NCBI RefSeq assembly: GCF_038070315.1 | Contig: NZ_JBBPCC010000012.1 | Location: 124,001-188,000, forward strand | Direction of reading: 5' to 3' | Length of the DNA stretch: 64,000 bases | Origin: Paenibacillus_G filicis | GTDB lineage: Bacteria > Bacillota > Bacilli > Paenibacillales > NBRC-103111 | In this document: piece by piece, positions 8,568 to 16,169 of the stretch | Layout of the letters: each line of letters begins with the position of its first letter | How positions within the stretch are numbered: position 1 is the first letter of the stretch | Translations under genes and position numbers: made by a program | The notes under the pieces: generated by a model | What the model was told of the DNA's origin: nothing | The model's database searches: none | The model's input: the letters and a program-made list of their open reading frames with translations, nothing else

Positions 8568-9099
8568 GCTGCTCCCACGCGGGCTCCCGGTCCATCGTTA
8601 ACCCGGCCGTCTGTGCCTGGAACCCGGCATCGACGAGCCAGCGGGTAAAGCTGGCGACGTTCATCGTCTCCATCTCCTGAAGGCTGAAGAAGCCCGCATC
8701 GTCGACTTCGACGCCATCAGGACGCGGCTCGCCGGAGACGTAATCCATCGCAAAGGCAATATACACATTGTGGATGCTGCGGGGCAGATCACGCAGAGCG
8801 ATAATGCTCTGTACGGTCGCCTCGACTCCCGCTTCCTCCATGACTTCCCGTTCCACAGTCTCCTGAATCGGCTCTAGCTGCTCGATATACCCCCCTGGAT
8901 TCGTCCAGTATCCCTTGCCCGGCTCCTGCGCTCTTCGGACGAGCAGCACCTTGCCTTCCCGGACGACCAGTGCCCCGACCCCGATGCTGTAATTGCCCCA
9001 ATGGACGAAGCTGCATTGCGTACAGGCTCTTCGCAGCGTACCGTCTACATCGCGATTCTCCAGTGCATGTCCGCAGACCATGCAAAATTTCGCTTCCAC
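8539..9099 (-). CDS. Nudix hydrolase with N-terminal zinc ribbon
   Basis: 186 residues if started at the GTG at 9099, which has GAGGTGG just upstream. An in-frame ATG at 9195 would add 32 residues unlike the family. The zinc ribbon is C6-x2-C9 ... C26-x2-C29, followed by a complete Nudix box beginning GGYIEQLE (residue 69 on), REVMEEAG completing GX5EX7REUXEEXGU. Nudix proteins hydrolyse nucleoside diphosphate-linked compounds. The ribbon plus Nudix order resembles NudC/YfcD-type or ADP-ribose pyrophosphatase-like proteins; the substrate cannot be named. Confidence 0.85.
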   Translation of the reverse strand: MEAKFCMVCGHALENRDVDGTLRRACTQCSFVHWGNYSIGVGALVVREGKVLLVRRAQEPGKGYWTNPGGYIEQLEPIQETVEREVMEEAGVEATVQSIIALRDLPRSIHNVYIAFAMDYVSGEPRPDGVEVDDAGFFSLQEMETMNVASFTRWLVDAGFQAQTAGLTMDREPAWEQLKGHGLFRM

Positions 9100-9267
9100 T
9101 CCTGCCACCTCGGTGTATGTAAGATTAACGTCCTCCTCACTATACCATACAAGCCAGTTTCTCATGCAGCAAAAAAAAGCTCCCATCACGTACACATCGT
9201 ACGTTCGCGGAAGCCTAGGATGACCTGAATGTAGCCTGTACAGATGCTAGGTTCTGGCCGGTACCGT

Positions 9268-10116
9268 TTACAGATGGGCTGAGGACGGCTGCAGATAAGG
9301 CTCTACCAGGCGCCGGACCCGCTCCAAGCCTTCCCACATGTCCCCCGGGCCGTCGTAAATCAGCACGTAAGCTCCCCTATACCCGCTTTCTGCTACCGCC
9401 CGCAGACAAAGCTGCAGCTCCTGCTCGTCTGGTATGCCCTGCTCATCGTACTTGGGCTTAACATGAATGGAGACGCTGTACGGTGTCGTCATTCCGATCT
9501 CCTCATATTTAGCCGCTCCTTGAAAGTTGCCGAAATCCGTAATCAGAGGCAGTGCATGGCCCGTCTTTTCCCTTAGCTGCAGACAGCTTGCCGCTGTGGA
9601 GGTCAGCTGGCGAAAATTCTCGGTAACCACTTGAACACCCAGCGGTGCAGCGAATTCCAGCAGCTCGGTCAAGGCCCCGGCGGATAGCTGGATCGCCGCC
9701 TCATCGGTCGGGGGAGCTTCGCCGGCTATCACGCGAATTTGCTTAGCCCCACACAGGGAAGCTACTTGAATCCACTTGCGGATCAGGGCAATATCCGCTT
9801 CCTGGCGAAGCGCATCGGTATCCGTCAGATTGCCGTAATCGAGCAGCAACGTATCGAAGCGGATACCCGCAGCCACGAATGCCTGCCGCAGCTCCTCGAG
9901 ATAGCCAGTTTCCGTCGATGGAAAATGAAAATGGCAAACTTCCAGAGCCTGATATCCTCTTCTGGCAGCTTCTGCTGGAAGCTCCAGCAAAGCGAGGACT
10001 TGCGGCTGATCCTGCTCACGTGTAAGATGGACACGACTCGCCGTGTCCCAGCCTGTCCAGCGCAGCGGACCCAGCAGGCGGTGAAGGCTCCAGGTACTGA
10101 TTGAAAGATAAGACAT
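9268..10116 (-). CDS. Sugar phosphate isomerase/epimerase-like TIM barrel
   Basis: 282 residues from the ATG at 10116, chosen because AAGGAG lies 10 bases upstream. The upstream in-frame ATG at 10194 has no site and adds an atypical leader. It begins MSYLSISTWSLHRLLGPL, typical of AP_endonuc_2 / xylose-isomerase-like barrels. Other motifs are EVCHFHFPS, RVIAGE, VVTENF, LPLITDFGNFQ and VSIHVKPKYDEQG, which supply Glu, Asp and His ligands at positions used for metal in this fold. It is likely an inositol- or sugar-catabolic isomerase/epimerase or a related hydrolase. No partner genes are adjacent. Confidence 0.8.
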   Translation of the reverse strand: MSYLSISTWSLHRLLGPLRWTGWDTASRVHLTREQDQPQVLALLELPAEAARRGYQALEVCHFHFPSTETGYLEELRQAFVAAGIRFDTLLLDYGNLTDTDALRQEADIALIRKWIQVASLCGAKQIRVIAGEAPPTDEAAIQLSAGALTELLEFAAPLGVQVVTENFRQLTSTAASCLQLREKTGHALPLITDFGNFQGAAKYEEIGMTTPYSVSIHVKPKYDEQGIPDEQELQLCLRAVAESGYRGAYVLIYDGPGDMWEGLERVRRLVEPYLQPSSAHL

Positions 10117-10337
10117 CTTTGTCACGCTCCTTGATTTCCCAGGGAATTGAAACATGCATATTCGGTCTGTTTCCTCCCTCATCATAGCATACACCAGTAC
10201 TCGTAAAGATCATGAAAATTATGATTTTGTTGACGTATCTTCGCATCGGCATACCGGAATTGGATGACAAGGCAACATGGAGAAAAACATGATACAATAA
10301 ACGTATAGAACGAAGCTGAGAAGAAAGGCGGCTATTT

Positions 10338-11096
10338 ATGGTACCTGCTTTTGTGATAGAGCCCTTGACCTACCAGCCCTTCGAGGACGAGGCCGCGCTC
10401 ATCGAGCAATGCAAGCGTTGGGGGCTGCTGACGGAGAAAGCCACCAAGACGAAAACCTTCCTGTATAAGAAACAAGGAGCCAGCATGACTTGCAGCATCG
10501 TCGGCCTGGTTGATTCCATCACGGCCGTTATCGAATTCGAGGATCAGCAGCGGCACTGCATCCATCCCTCCTATCTGAAGGAAATGCAAGCCTCCGGCTT
10601 CACCCAGCGGATTGCCGCCGAAGCGGACGAGCTGGCGGAGGGCAAGAGCGCTGAGCCAGACGAAGCGGAGGCCGTTCCGGCTGCCAAGAGCAAGAATCGG
10701 CCACAGGCCGAGGACGGCGGACCGGCAGACCAGTCGGAAGAGACAGCGGAGAAGCCGAAAGCGAAAGCCAAGAAGGAAAAAGCGCCGAAGCTGGAACTGC
10801 CTGTGGAGAAGGTTGGCCTGACTGCTATCGTCAAAGCATTCGCTACCGTACCGAATCACTTCTCCGACAATGACGACGAGGTCATCATCTATGAGTCCGT
10901 TGCCATTACCGAGCCGGCCCTTGAACTCGGTGAGGCCTGGTCGAGCCATAGCGCGACCCTGAAAAAGCTCGAGCTGGAGGTCGGGGATCACTTGACCTTC
11001 GAAGGCAAGCTGGTCGCCAAGAAGCTCTCCAAGCATCCGGTTCCCTATAAGATCAACAATCCGGCTAAGATGCAAAAATCATCCCCAACCGCCTAG
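10338..11096 (+). CDS. Hypothetical protein with charged low-complexity linker
   Basis: 252 residues. An N-terminal folded part (about 1-95: PLTYQPFEDEAALIEQCKRW, KTKTFLYKK, CSIVGLVDSITAVIEF) is joined by a Lys/Ala/Glu/Pro linker (about 96-155) to a C-terminal folded part (about 156-252: VEKVGLTAIVKAF, LELEVGDHLTFEGKLVAKK). There is no signal peptide or membrane segment, so it should be cytosolic. The C-terminal part reads like a beta-rich domain. I do not recognise the family. AAAGG precedes the ATG, and a clear terminator follows at 11110. Confidence 0.7.
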   Translation: MVPAFVIEPLTYQPFEDEAALIEQCKRWGLLTEKATKTKTFLYKKQGASMTCSIVGLVDSITAVIEFEDQQRHCIHPSYLKEMQASGFTQRIAAEADELAEGKSAEPDEAEAVPAAKSKNRPQAEDGGPADQSEETAEKPKAKAKKEKAPKLELPVEKVGLTAIVKAFATVPNHFSDNDDEVIIYESVAITEPALELGEAWSSHSATLKKLELEVGDHLTFEGKLVAKKLSKHPVPYKINNPAKMQKSSPTA

Positions 11097-11109
11097 CTCT
11101 AAAGCAACA

Positions 11110-11150
11110 AGGCCTCCAGCCCGCAGCCATTGCGGTTCTGGAGGCCTCTT
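11110..11150 (+). terminator. Terminator hairpin
   Basis: AGGCCTCCAG pairs with CTGGAGGCCT, followed by CTTCGG. It lies 14 bases after the stop of the charged hypothetical gene. Confidence 0.65.
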
Positions 11151-11278
11151 CGGTTACGGATGGGGGGTGGCCGTGTCTCGGCAGGAGCCCCAAGCGAATT
11201 TCGCTATCTTGCTTTCCCACTCTGCAGCGGGGACAGATGTTCCCTGTACAGGTTATACTAAATGCGGAGGTGATCCCG

Positions 11279-11878
11279 ATGGCCCTGAGAACCGGACCGG
11301 AAGCGATGACGGACGAGGCTTGGCAGGCGATACGCAACAACGACCCTGCTTATGACGGGAAATTCTGGTACGCCGTGCGAACGACCCGCATCTTCTGCCG
11401 GCCGTCATGCAAGTCCAGGCCGCCCAAGCTGGAGAATAGCTGCGTATTCCGCACAGTAGAGCAGGCGATGGAAGCCGGATTTCGCCCTTGCAAACGCTGC
11501 AAGCCAACCGGCCTGCGCCTGCCTGACGAGGAGTGGATCGGCCTGATTACAGATTATATCGACAAGCATTATATGGAGGCACTGACGCTGGGCGTGCTTG
11601 CCGAGATCGGACATGGCAGTCCGTATCATCTGCACCGCGTGTTCCACAAGATAACCGGAAAAACGCCGGTGGACTATATTCAGCAGAAACGTATCGAGCA
11701 GGCGAAGGAACGGCTGACCGGGTCGGATCAGAGCATCGCCGAGATCGGGCAATCTGTAGGCCTTGCCAACACGCCTTATTTCATCACCCTATTCAAGAAA
11801 AAAACCGGCCATACGCCGGCCGGCTATCGTCAACTACACAACCGGATGACCGGGGAGGAACATATAGATGGAAACTAA
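11279..11878 (+). CDS. adaA: Methylphosphotriester-DNA methyltransferase / AraC-type activator AdaA
   Basis: 199 residues. ATG at 11279 is preferred over the ORF start at 11237 because GGAGGTGATCCCG precedes it. The Ada zinc domain has C40-x3-C44 ... C71-x2-C74 (FCRPSCKSR, FRPCKRCKP). C40 is the residue expected to accept the methyl group from methylphosphotriesters. Two C-terminal AraC-type HTH motifs follow (LGVLAEIGHGSPYHLHRVF and IGQSVGLANTPYFITLFKK). As in Bacillus subtilis AdaA, methylation should turn it into an activator of its own operon. Its stop overlaps the adaB start by 11 bases. Confidence 0.93.
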   Translation: MALRTGPEAMTDEAWQAIRNNDPAYDGKFWYAVRTTRIFCRPSCKSRPPKLENSCVFRTVEQAMEAGFRPCKRCKPTGLRLPDEEWIGLITDYIDKHYMEALTLGVLAEIGHGSPYHLHRVFHKITGKTPVDYIQQKRIEQAKERLTGSDQSIAEIGQSVGLANTPYFITLFKKKTGHTPAGYRQLHNRMTGEEHIDGN

Positions 11879-12389
11879 TAATCAGACTCTAATCCGCTGG
11901 ACCGTGCTCACGCATGAAGACTGGAGCCTGCATCTTGCGGCTACTTCGCAAGGACTTTGCTTTATCGGCTCGCAGCAGCAAGCATTCGACGAGTTGGCTC
12001 AATGGGCGAACGCCCGCCGTCTGCCCGGCAGCTCTCTCGTCCGTGACGACGCCTATCTGCAGGCCTATGCGGATCAGCTCGCCGAATATTTACAGGGCAA
12101 GCGGCAGAGCCTGGACTTGCCGCTGGATTACCGGGGGACTCCCTTCCAGATGGCCGTATGGCAGGCGCTGCGGGAGATCCCCTACGGCAAGACGGTGTCT
12201 TATTCAGACATCGCCGAGCGCATCCAGCGGCCTGCTGCCGTCCGTGCCGTCGGCGCCGCGATCGGCGCCAATCCTGTCCTGATCGCTGTGCCCTGTCACC
12301 GCGTCATCGGCAAGAGCGGCGCTCTCACCGGTTACCGGGGCGGGATGGATATGAAGACTGGACTGCTGGACCTGGAACAGCTTACTTGA
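11868..12389 (+). CDS. adaB: O6-methylguanine-DNA methyltransferase AdaB
   Basis: 173 residues with the diagnostic active-site motif VPCHRVIG (C143) and the preceding wing and Asn-hinge region (RAVGAAIGANP). It transfers the alkyl group from O6-alkylguanine in DNA to C143 in a one-time reaction. It is translationally coupled to adaA (11-base overlap, GGGGAGG inside adaA), giving the classic adaptive-response adaA-adaB operon. The last 8 bases overlap the convergent siderophore-binding protein gene. Confidence 0.93.
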   Translation: METNNQTLIRWTVLTHEDWSLHLAATSQGLCFIGSQQQAFDELAQWANARRLPGSSLVRDDAYLQAYADQLAEYLQGKRQSLDLPLDYRGTPFQMAVWQALREIPYGKTVSYSDIAERIQRPAAVRAVGAAIGANPVLIAVPCHRVIGKSGALTGYRGGMDMKTGLLDLEQLT

Positions 12390-13407
12390 CGTTAAAATAG
12401 GCCATGATTTCATTCAGGAGCAGGTTGGCTGCTTTATAGCCGCCGGCAGAATTCCAGATGCCTTCGTCGACCTGGATGACTTTATTGGTTTTGGCTACGT
12501 TCAAGTTTTTGAACAGCGGATCGTTCTTCCACTCCTCGACCACTTTGGCCGCATCGGTCTTACCGGCTGCTTCTGTGACGAAGTAGAACAGGACATCCCC
12601 GTCCAGGCTAGGAATCTTCTCCTTCGACAGCACTTCCATGAAGGAGTCCTTGTCCTGGGAGGCCGGGCGGGCAATGCCGAGTTGATCCAGCAGGACGCCC
12701 GAGAACGTTTGCTTCTGATAGATCCGTACCTGGGTAGCGGAGAAGCGTGCGACGGAAACCTGGGTCTTGACTTTATCGCCGAGCTTGGCTTTGGCTTCCG
12801 CGACGCGCTTGTCGAAGTCCGCCATCGCTTTCTCGCCTTCCGTCATCTTATTCAAGGCTTCCGCATAGAGCTTGAAGTTGATTTTCCAATCCCCGACCAG
12901 GTCCGCGGCGAATACCGTTGGAGCAATTTGCTTCAATTGCTCGTAGATCTTCTCCTGACGCACCTTATTTCCGATTATCAAGTCCGGCTTGAGGCTTGCG
13001 ATCAGCTCCAGGTTCGGCTGCAGCTCATCCCCGACGACCGTTACACCCTGCATGCTGTCTTTAATATGATCATACCAGGGATCGCCTAACCACGATTTGA
13101 CGGCACCGATCGGCTTGATGCCAACGGTAAGCAGTGCCTCTGTTCCTTCGTTGGTCAGGATCACGACACGCTCAGGCGTACCTGTAAGTGTGACCTCCCC
13201 CATCGCATGCTTGATCACTCGCGGTGTCTGTACGGCTTTGGCTTCCGTGGCCGAAGTCGCGGCCGGTGCCGTCGTACTCGTCCCCCCGCTTGGAGTTTTC
13301 GCCCCGGTCGTGCTTGTGGGTGCTGCAGTCGAGCAAGCACTTAGCAGCAATAGTAAGCAAAGTATGAGCGCCCCCGCCATGGAAGTTCTGGAATCCTTGT
13401 ACATCAT
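12382..13407 (-). CDS. Iron-siderophore ABC transporter substrate-binding lipoprotein
   Basis: About 341 residues from ATG at 13407 (or 13404), preceded by a GGGAG site. The N-terminus is a lipoprotein signal with lipobox LSAC (ALILCLLLLLSAC), then a Ser/Thr/Ala-rich tether. The body is a FepB/FecB-type Peripla_BP_2 fold: RVVILTNEGTEALLTVGIKPIGAV, LELIASLKPDLIIGN, QIAPTVFAAD, and a C-terminal GGYKAANLLLNEI. It should deliver ferric siderophore to an importer whose permease and ATPase genes are not in this window. A perfect Fur-type 7-1-7 site lies 26 bases upstream of the start. The upstream AraC gene runs into this one in frame with no stop, so automated calling gives a single 673-residue product (see the next entry). 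Confidence 0.8.
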   Translation of the reverse strand: MMYKDSRTSMAGALILCLLLLLSACSTAAPTSTTGAKTPSGGTSTTAPAATSATEAKAVQTPRVIKHAMGEVTLTGTPERVVILTNEGTEALLTVGIKPIGAVKSWLGDPWYDHIKDSMQGVTVVGDELQPNLELIASLKPDLIIGNKVRQEKIYEQLKQIAPTVFAADLVGDWKINFKLYAEALNKMTEGEKAMADFDKRVAEAKAKLGDKVKTQVSVARFSATQVRIYQKQTFSGVLLDQLGIARPASQDKDSFMEVLSKEKIPSLDGDVLFYFVTEAAGKTDAAKVVEEWKNDPLFKNLNVAKTNKVIQVDEGIWNSAGGYKAANLLLNEIMAYFNVK

Positions 13408-14358
13408 GGATAAATCTCCCTCTCTGTTGTCTTGATAATGATTATCAAAATCACTATAGCCGCTCGGCTTGATTGAAACAATGGGAGATCCCGACATCAG
13501 GGATGGATTATTTCGACTTCTAGGCCATGCAGGGACATGCGCTGCAAAGCTCCTGGGCGAAACACCTTCATATTTTTTAAACATCCGGCTGAAATAGTAG
13601 CTGTCCGGATATCCGACATGCTCGGCAATTTCTTTGAGCGTTAAATCCGTTCCAAGCAGCAACTCCTTGGCTTTGTCCATCCGAACACGGATGAGATAAT
13701 CGATCGGACTTGTCTTCATCCGGCTCTTGAACATCCGGAGCAGCTGTCTGGAGTTGCAATCGAGTATGTCAGCCAGCGCCTCCAGGGTGACCGGCGTCCT
13801 GAAGTGATCGTGAATATACCTCACGGCCTGTGCTACCGGATCGGGCCTCAGGACAGCGGTTCCTTGCCTGTGAAGATGCCCCAGCACCTCATGCACAAAC
13901 TGGTAAAATAACGTCTTCACATGCAGCTTCTGCAGCGCATCCGGGCGCTCCCACTCCCCGCTCATCCGACCCGCCAGCTCGTATAGGGCGACCGGATACA
14001 GCGGGCTGAACCCGTACTGACTCTGGAAAGGACTGCCCGCCTCCATCAGCCTCACCAGTTCTTGGCGAGCCGGCAACGTCAGCACCGCTTTGTACAGGAT
14101 CAGATAATATTCCAGCCATTCCTCCGCCGTAATATCCAGCTGCACCCCTTTCCCCCCGTGCAGAACATGGAAGCGCTCCGTCGCATGCTTCGTTCCATCC
14201 AGACTCACCTGCGCACGGCCTCTGACTGTGTACACAAACGCGCTGGCCGGCAGCCGGTACGCGCGCAAGGAATCCCCGGGCTCCAGGATCACATGGCGTA
14301 CATCCAGTACCGTGACAGCGGCATGATTCCAAATCAAGATATGGTCACTTAGCTTCAT
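12382..14358 (-). CDS. AraC-family regulator reading in frame into the siderophore-binding protein
   Basis: The frame opens at ATG 14358 (GGAGATTGAAGCC upstream; the in-frame 14403 start is less likely) and does not stop until 12382. Residues about 1-150 form a cupin-like AraC sensor domain. About 180-290 carry the two HTH motifs (LEALADILDCNSRQLLRMF, IAEHVGYPDSYYFSRMFKK), ending PRSFAAHVP. Then about 35 unconserved residues lead into the lipoprotein signal peptide of the binding protein. Bacillus Btr is a real AraC plus siderophore-binding-domain fusion, but it lacks an internal signal peptide. Here the join contains a Fur box, a ribosome binding site and a lipobox, so two separate proteins are more likely, with the regulator lacking its own stop. 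It probably senses siderophore or iron status and activates the binding protein gene. Confidence 0.7.
   Translation of the reverse strand: MKLSDHILIWNHAAVTVLDVRHVILEPGDSLRAYRLPASAFVYTVRGRAQVSLDGTKHATERFHVLHGGKGVQLDITAEEWLEYYLILYKAVLTLPARQELVRLMEAGSPFQSQYGFSPLYPVALYELAGRMSGEWERPDALQKLHVKTLFYQFVHEVLGHLHRQGTAVLRPDPVAQAVRYIHDHFRTPVTLEALADILDCNSRQLLRMFKSRMKTSPIDYLIRVRMDKAKELLLGTDLTLKEIAEHVGYPDSYYFSRMFKKYEGVSPRSFAAHVPAWPRSRNNPSLMSGSPIVSIKPSGYSDFDNHYQDNREGDLSMMYKDSRTSMAGALILCLLLLLSACSTAAPTSTTGAKTPSGGTSTTAPAATSATEAKAVQTPRVIKHAMGEVTLTGTPERVVILTNEGTEALLTVGIKPIGAVKSWLGDPWYDHIKDSMQGVTVVGDELQPNLELIASLKPDLIIGNKVRQEKIYEQLKQIAPTVFAADLVGDWKINFKLYAEALNKMTEGEKAMADFDKRVAEAKAKLGDKVKTQVSVARFSATQVRIYQKQTFSGVLLDQLGIARPASQDKDSFMEVLSKEKIPSLDGDVLFYFVTEAAGKTDAAKVVEEWKNDPLFKNLNVAKTNKVIQVDEGIWNSAGGYKAANLLLNEIMAYFNVK
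13433..13447. promoter_or_regulatory. Fur box (perfect 7-1-7)
   Basis: TGATAAT-G-ATTATCA is an exact match to the Bacillus Fur 7-1-7 consensus. It is placed inside the continuous reading frame just upstream of the siderophore-binding protein start. It implies iron-repressed transcription beginning within the AraC-lipoprotein junction. Confidence 0.85.
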
Positions 14359-14409
14359 GGCTTCAATCTCCTCTAAGCCTGATCGGACAGGCTTCCTATT
14401 CATTATAGA

Positions 14410-14424
14410 TGATAATCATTCTCA
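14410..14424. promoter_or_regulatory. Second Fur-type box upstream of the AraC gene
   Basis: TGATAAT-C-ATTCTCA matches the 7-1-7 Fur site at all but one arm base. It lies 52-66 bases upstream of the preferred AraC start, so the regulator gene is probably iron-controlled as well. Confidence 0.65.
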
Positions 14425-14469
14425 GTTTCAATCCTCATCTCACGAATTTTGAAACCGATGCAGACGCAA

Positions 14470-14518
14470 AAACGGCTTCAGAGAGGGAATCCAACTGACG
14501 GACTCTCTCCCTGAAGCC
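14470..14518 (-). terminator. Terminator after the DHA2 exporter gene
   Basis: An imperfect hairpin with GGCTTCAG / CTGAAGCC ends. On the minus strand it is followed by CGTTTTTGC, just beyond the stop of the exporter gene at 14573. Confidence 0.65.
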
Positions 14519-14572
14519 TGGTTATTTGCCTTGTACTTCCGCGCTGGACGGAATCTCCGTCCGGACCGGTTC

Positions 14573-16069
14573 TTAATGCACCGGGGCGCGTTGCCCCTCC
14601 ATGTCAGGTTCTCCTTTCGGCGGTACCGCCCGCTTCACGAAGAACGAGATTAGGAAGCCCGCGACAACGAGAGCGAAAGCCAGCAGAAACGCGCTTTTCA
14701 TGCCGGCAATCAGGGCCAATACTTTGACCTCAGGTGCCGTGCTGTTCCCTGCACTCGCCATATACTTAGCGGTGCCGTTGGTCATGATCGTGACGAGCAG
14801 CGCCGTACCGACGGCTCCCGCCACCTGCTGCAGCGTACTGATGACCGCTGTTCCGTGCGCATACAGCATCGGAGGCAGTTCGTTGAGCGCATTGGTCATT
14901 ACCGGCATCATCAGCATGGAGATGCCCAGCATCAGCAGGGTGTTCAGGACCATGATAACCCCGTATGAGGTGGACATCGTGATGTAGGCGAACTGCCACA
15001 GCGTGTTGGCAATCAGCGCCAGACCGATGATCGCCAGCCATCTGGCTCCGAACTTATCGAACAGCCGTCCCGTAATCGGGGACATGATGCCCATCAGAAT
15101 ACCGCCCGGCAGCATGACCAGACCGGCTTCAAGCGGGCTGTAGCCAAGCGCGTTCTGCAGGAAGATCGGCAGCAGCATCATCGCCGAGAACATAGCCATC
15201 ATGACGATCATCATGATCACGGTCGATACCCGGAAGATCCGGTAGGTGAACACTCTCAGGTTCAGTAGAGGCTGCTCGATCGTAAGCTGTCGCCAGGTGA
15301 AGAGCAAGAGCGCGACGATACCTACCGCCATAGGGATCAGCACCGAGCTGCTCGCCCAGCCGCCATGGCCCTCTCCTGCGCTACTAAAACCGTACACGAT
15401 GCCGCCGAAGCCTAGCGTGGACAACAGCAAAGACAGCGTATCGATCTTAGGCTTCGTCGTCTCCGTGACATTTTTCAACTTAAAGTAGGCGAAGAGAATG
15501 ACAAGGAGCGCGACCGGCAACACGCTGTAGAACAGCACGCGCCAGCTGTAATGCTCCACGATGATACCCGACAGCGTAGGTCCGATTGCAGGCGCAAACG
15601 TGATGACAATCCCGATCGTACCCATCGCCGAGCCGCGCTTGGCCATCGGCACGAGCGAGAAGACGACATTCGTCAGCAGCGGGAACAGCAGCCCCGTTCC
15701 TCCTGCCTGGAGCACCCGTCCAAGCAGCAGCATCGTGAAGCCCGGCGCCACTGCGGCGATACAGGTGCCGACGAAGAACAGTCCCATGGCTGTCAGGAAC
15801 AAGCTTCTTGTCGTGAAGCGCTGGATCAGAAAGGCTGTTACCGGAATCAGAACGCCGATGACCAGCAAATACCCGGTCGTCAGCCATTGGGCCGTACTCG
15901 GCTGGATTCCGATGTCCCCCATGATTTTGGACAAAGCCACATTCAGAAGCGTCTCATTGAGAATCGCGACGAATACTCCGAGAATCATCACCATGATGAC
16001 GAGCAGATTGGCTTTGCTCCCGAAGGTCCCTACATGCTCGGACGCCTCCTGTTGTGCTTGATTTCCCAC
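14573..16069 (-). CDS. MFS drug exporter, DHA2 (EmrB/QacA) family, 14 TM
   Basis: 498 residues from a GTG start at 16069 with GGAGGAG upstream. About 14 hydrophobic segments fit DHA2. Family motifs include LNETLLNVALSKIMGDI in TM1 (motif D1-like), QWLTTGYLLVIGVLIPVTAFL, and the motif-C region GTIGIVITFAPAIGPTLSG typical of proton-driven exporters. It most resembles LmrB/EmrB-type multidrug exporters. It lies 100 bases downstream of the Bcr/CflA exporter gene on the same strand, so the two could be co-transcribed. Confidence 0.88.
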   Translation of the reverse strand: MGNQAQQEASEHVGTFGSKANLLVIMVMILGVFVAILNETLLNVALSKIMGDIGIQPSTAQWLTTGYLLVIGVLIPVTAFLIQRFTTRSLFLTAMGLFFVGTCIAAVAPGFTMLLLGRVLQAGGTGLLFPLLTNVVFSLVPMAKRGSAMGTIGIVITFAPAIGPTLSGIIVEHYSWRVLFYSVLPVALLVILFAYFKLKNVTETTKPKIDTLSLLLSTLGFGGIVYGFSSAGEGHGGWASSSVLIPMAVGIVALLLFTWRQLTIEQPLLNLRVFTYRIFRVSTVIMMIVMMAMFSAMMLLPIFLQNALGYSPLEAGLVMLPGGILMGIMSPITGRLFDKFGARWLAIIGLALIANTLWQFAYITMSTSYGVIMVLNTLLMLGISMLMMPVMTNALNELPPMLYAHGTAVISTLQQVAGAVGTALLVTIMTNGTAKYMASAGNSTAPEVKVLALIAGMKSAFLLAFALVVAGFLISFFVKRAVPPKGEPDMEGQRAPVH

Positions 16070-16169
16070 TATCTATCTCCTCCTATCCTCTATTGCCTAT
16101 CTATTTTATCATACGGTGTCTAGAGGGGTTTCTTATCGATTGCGATGTTACCCTTGGTTGTGAGCTTAG

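Noticed and set aside
10332..11075. 247-residue minus-strand ORF
   Set aside because: Mirror of the hypothetical protein at 10338, whose frame has a ribosome binding site and terminator; the antisense product is Leu/Gly/Arg filler.
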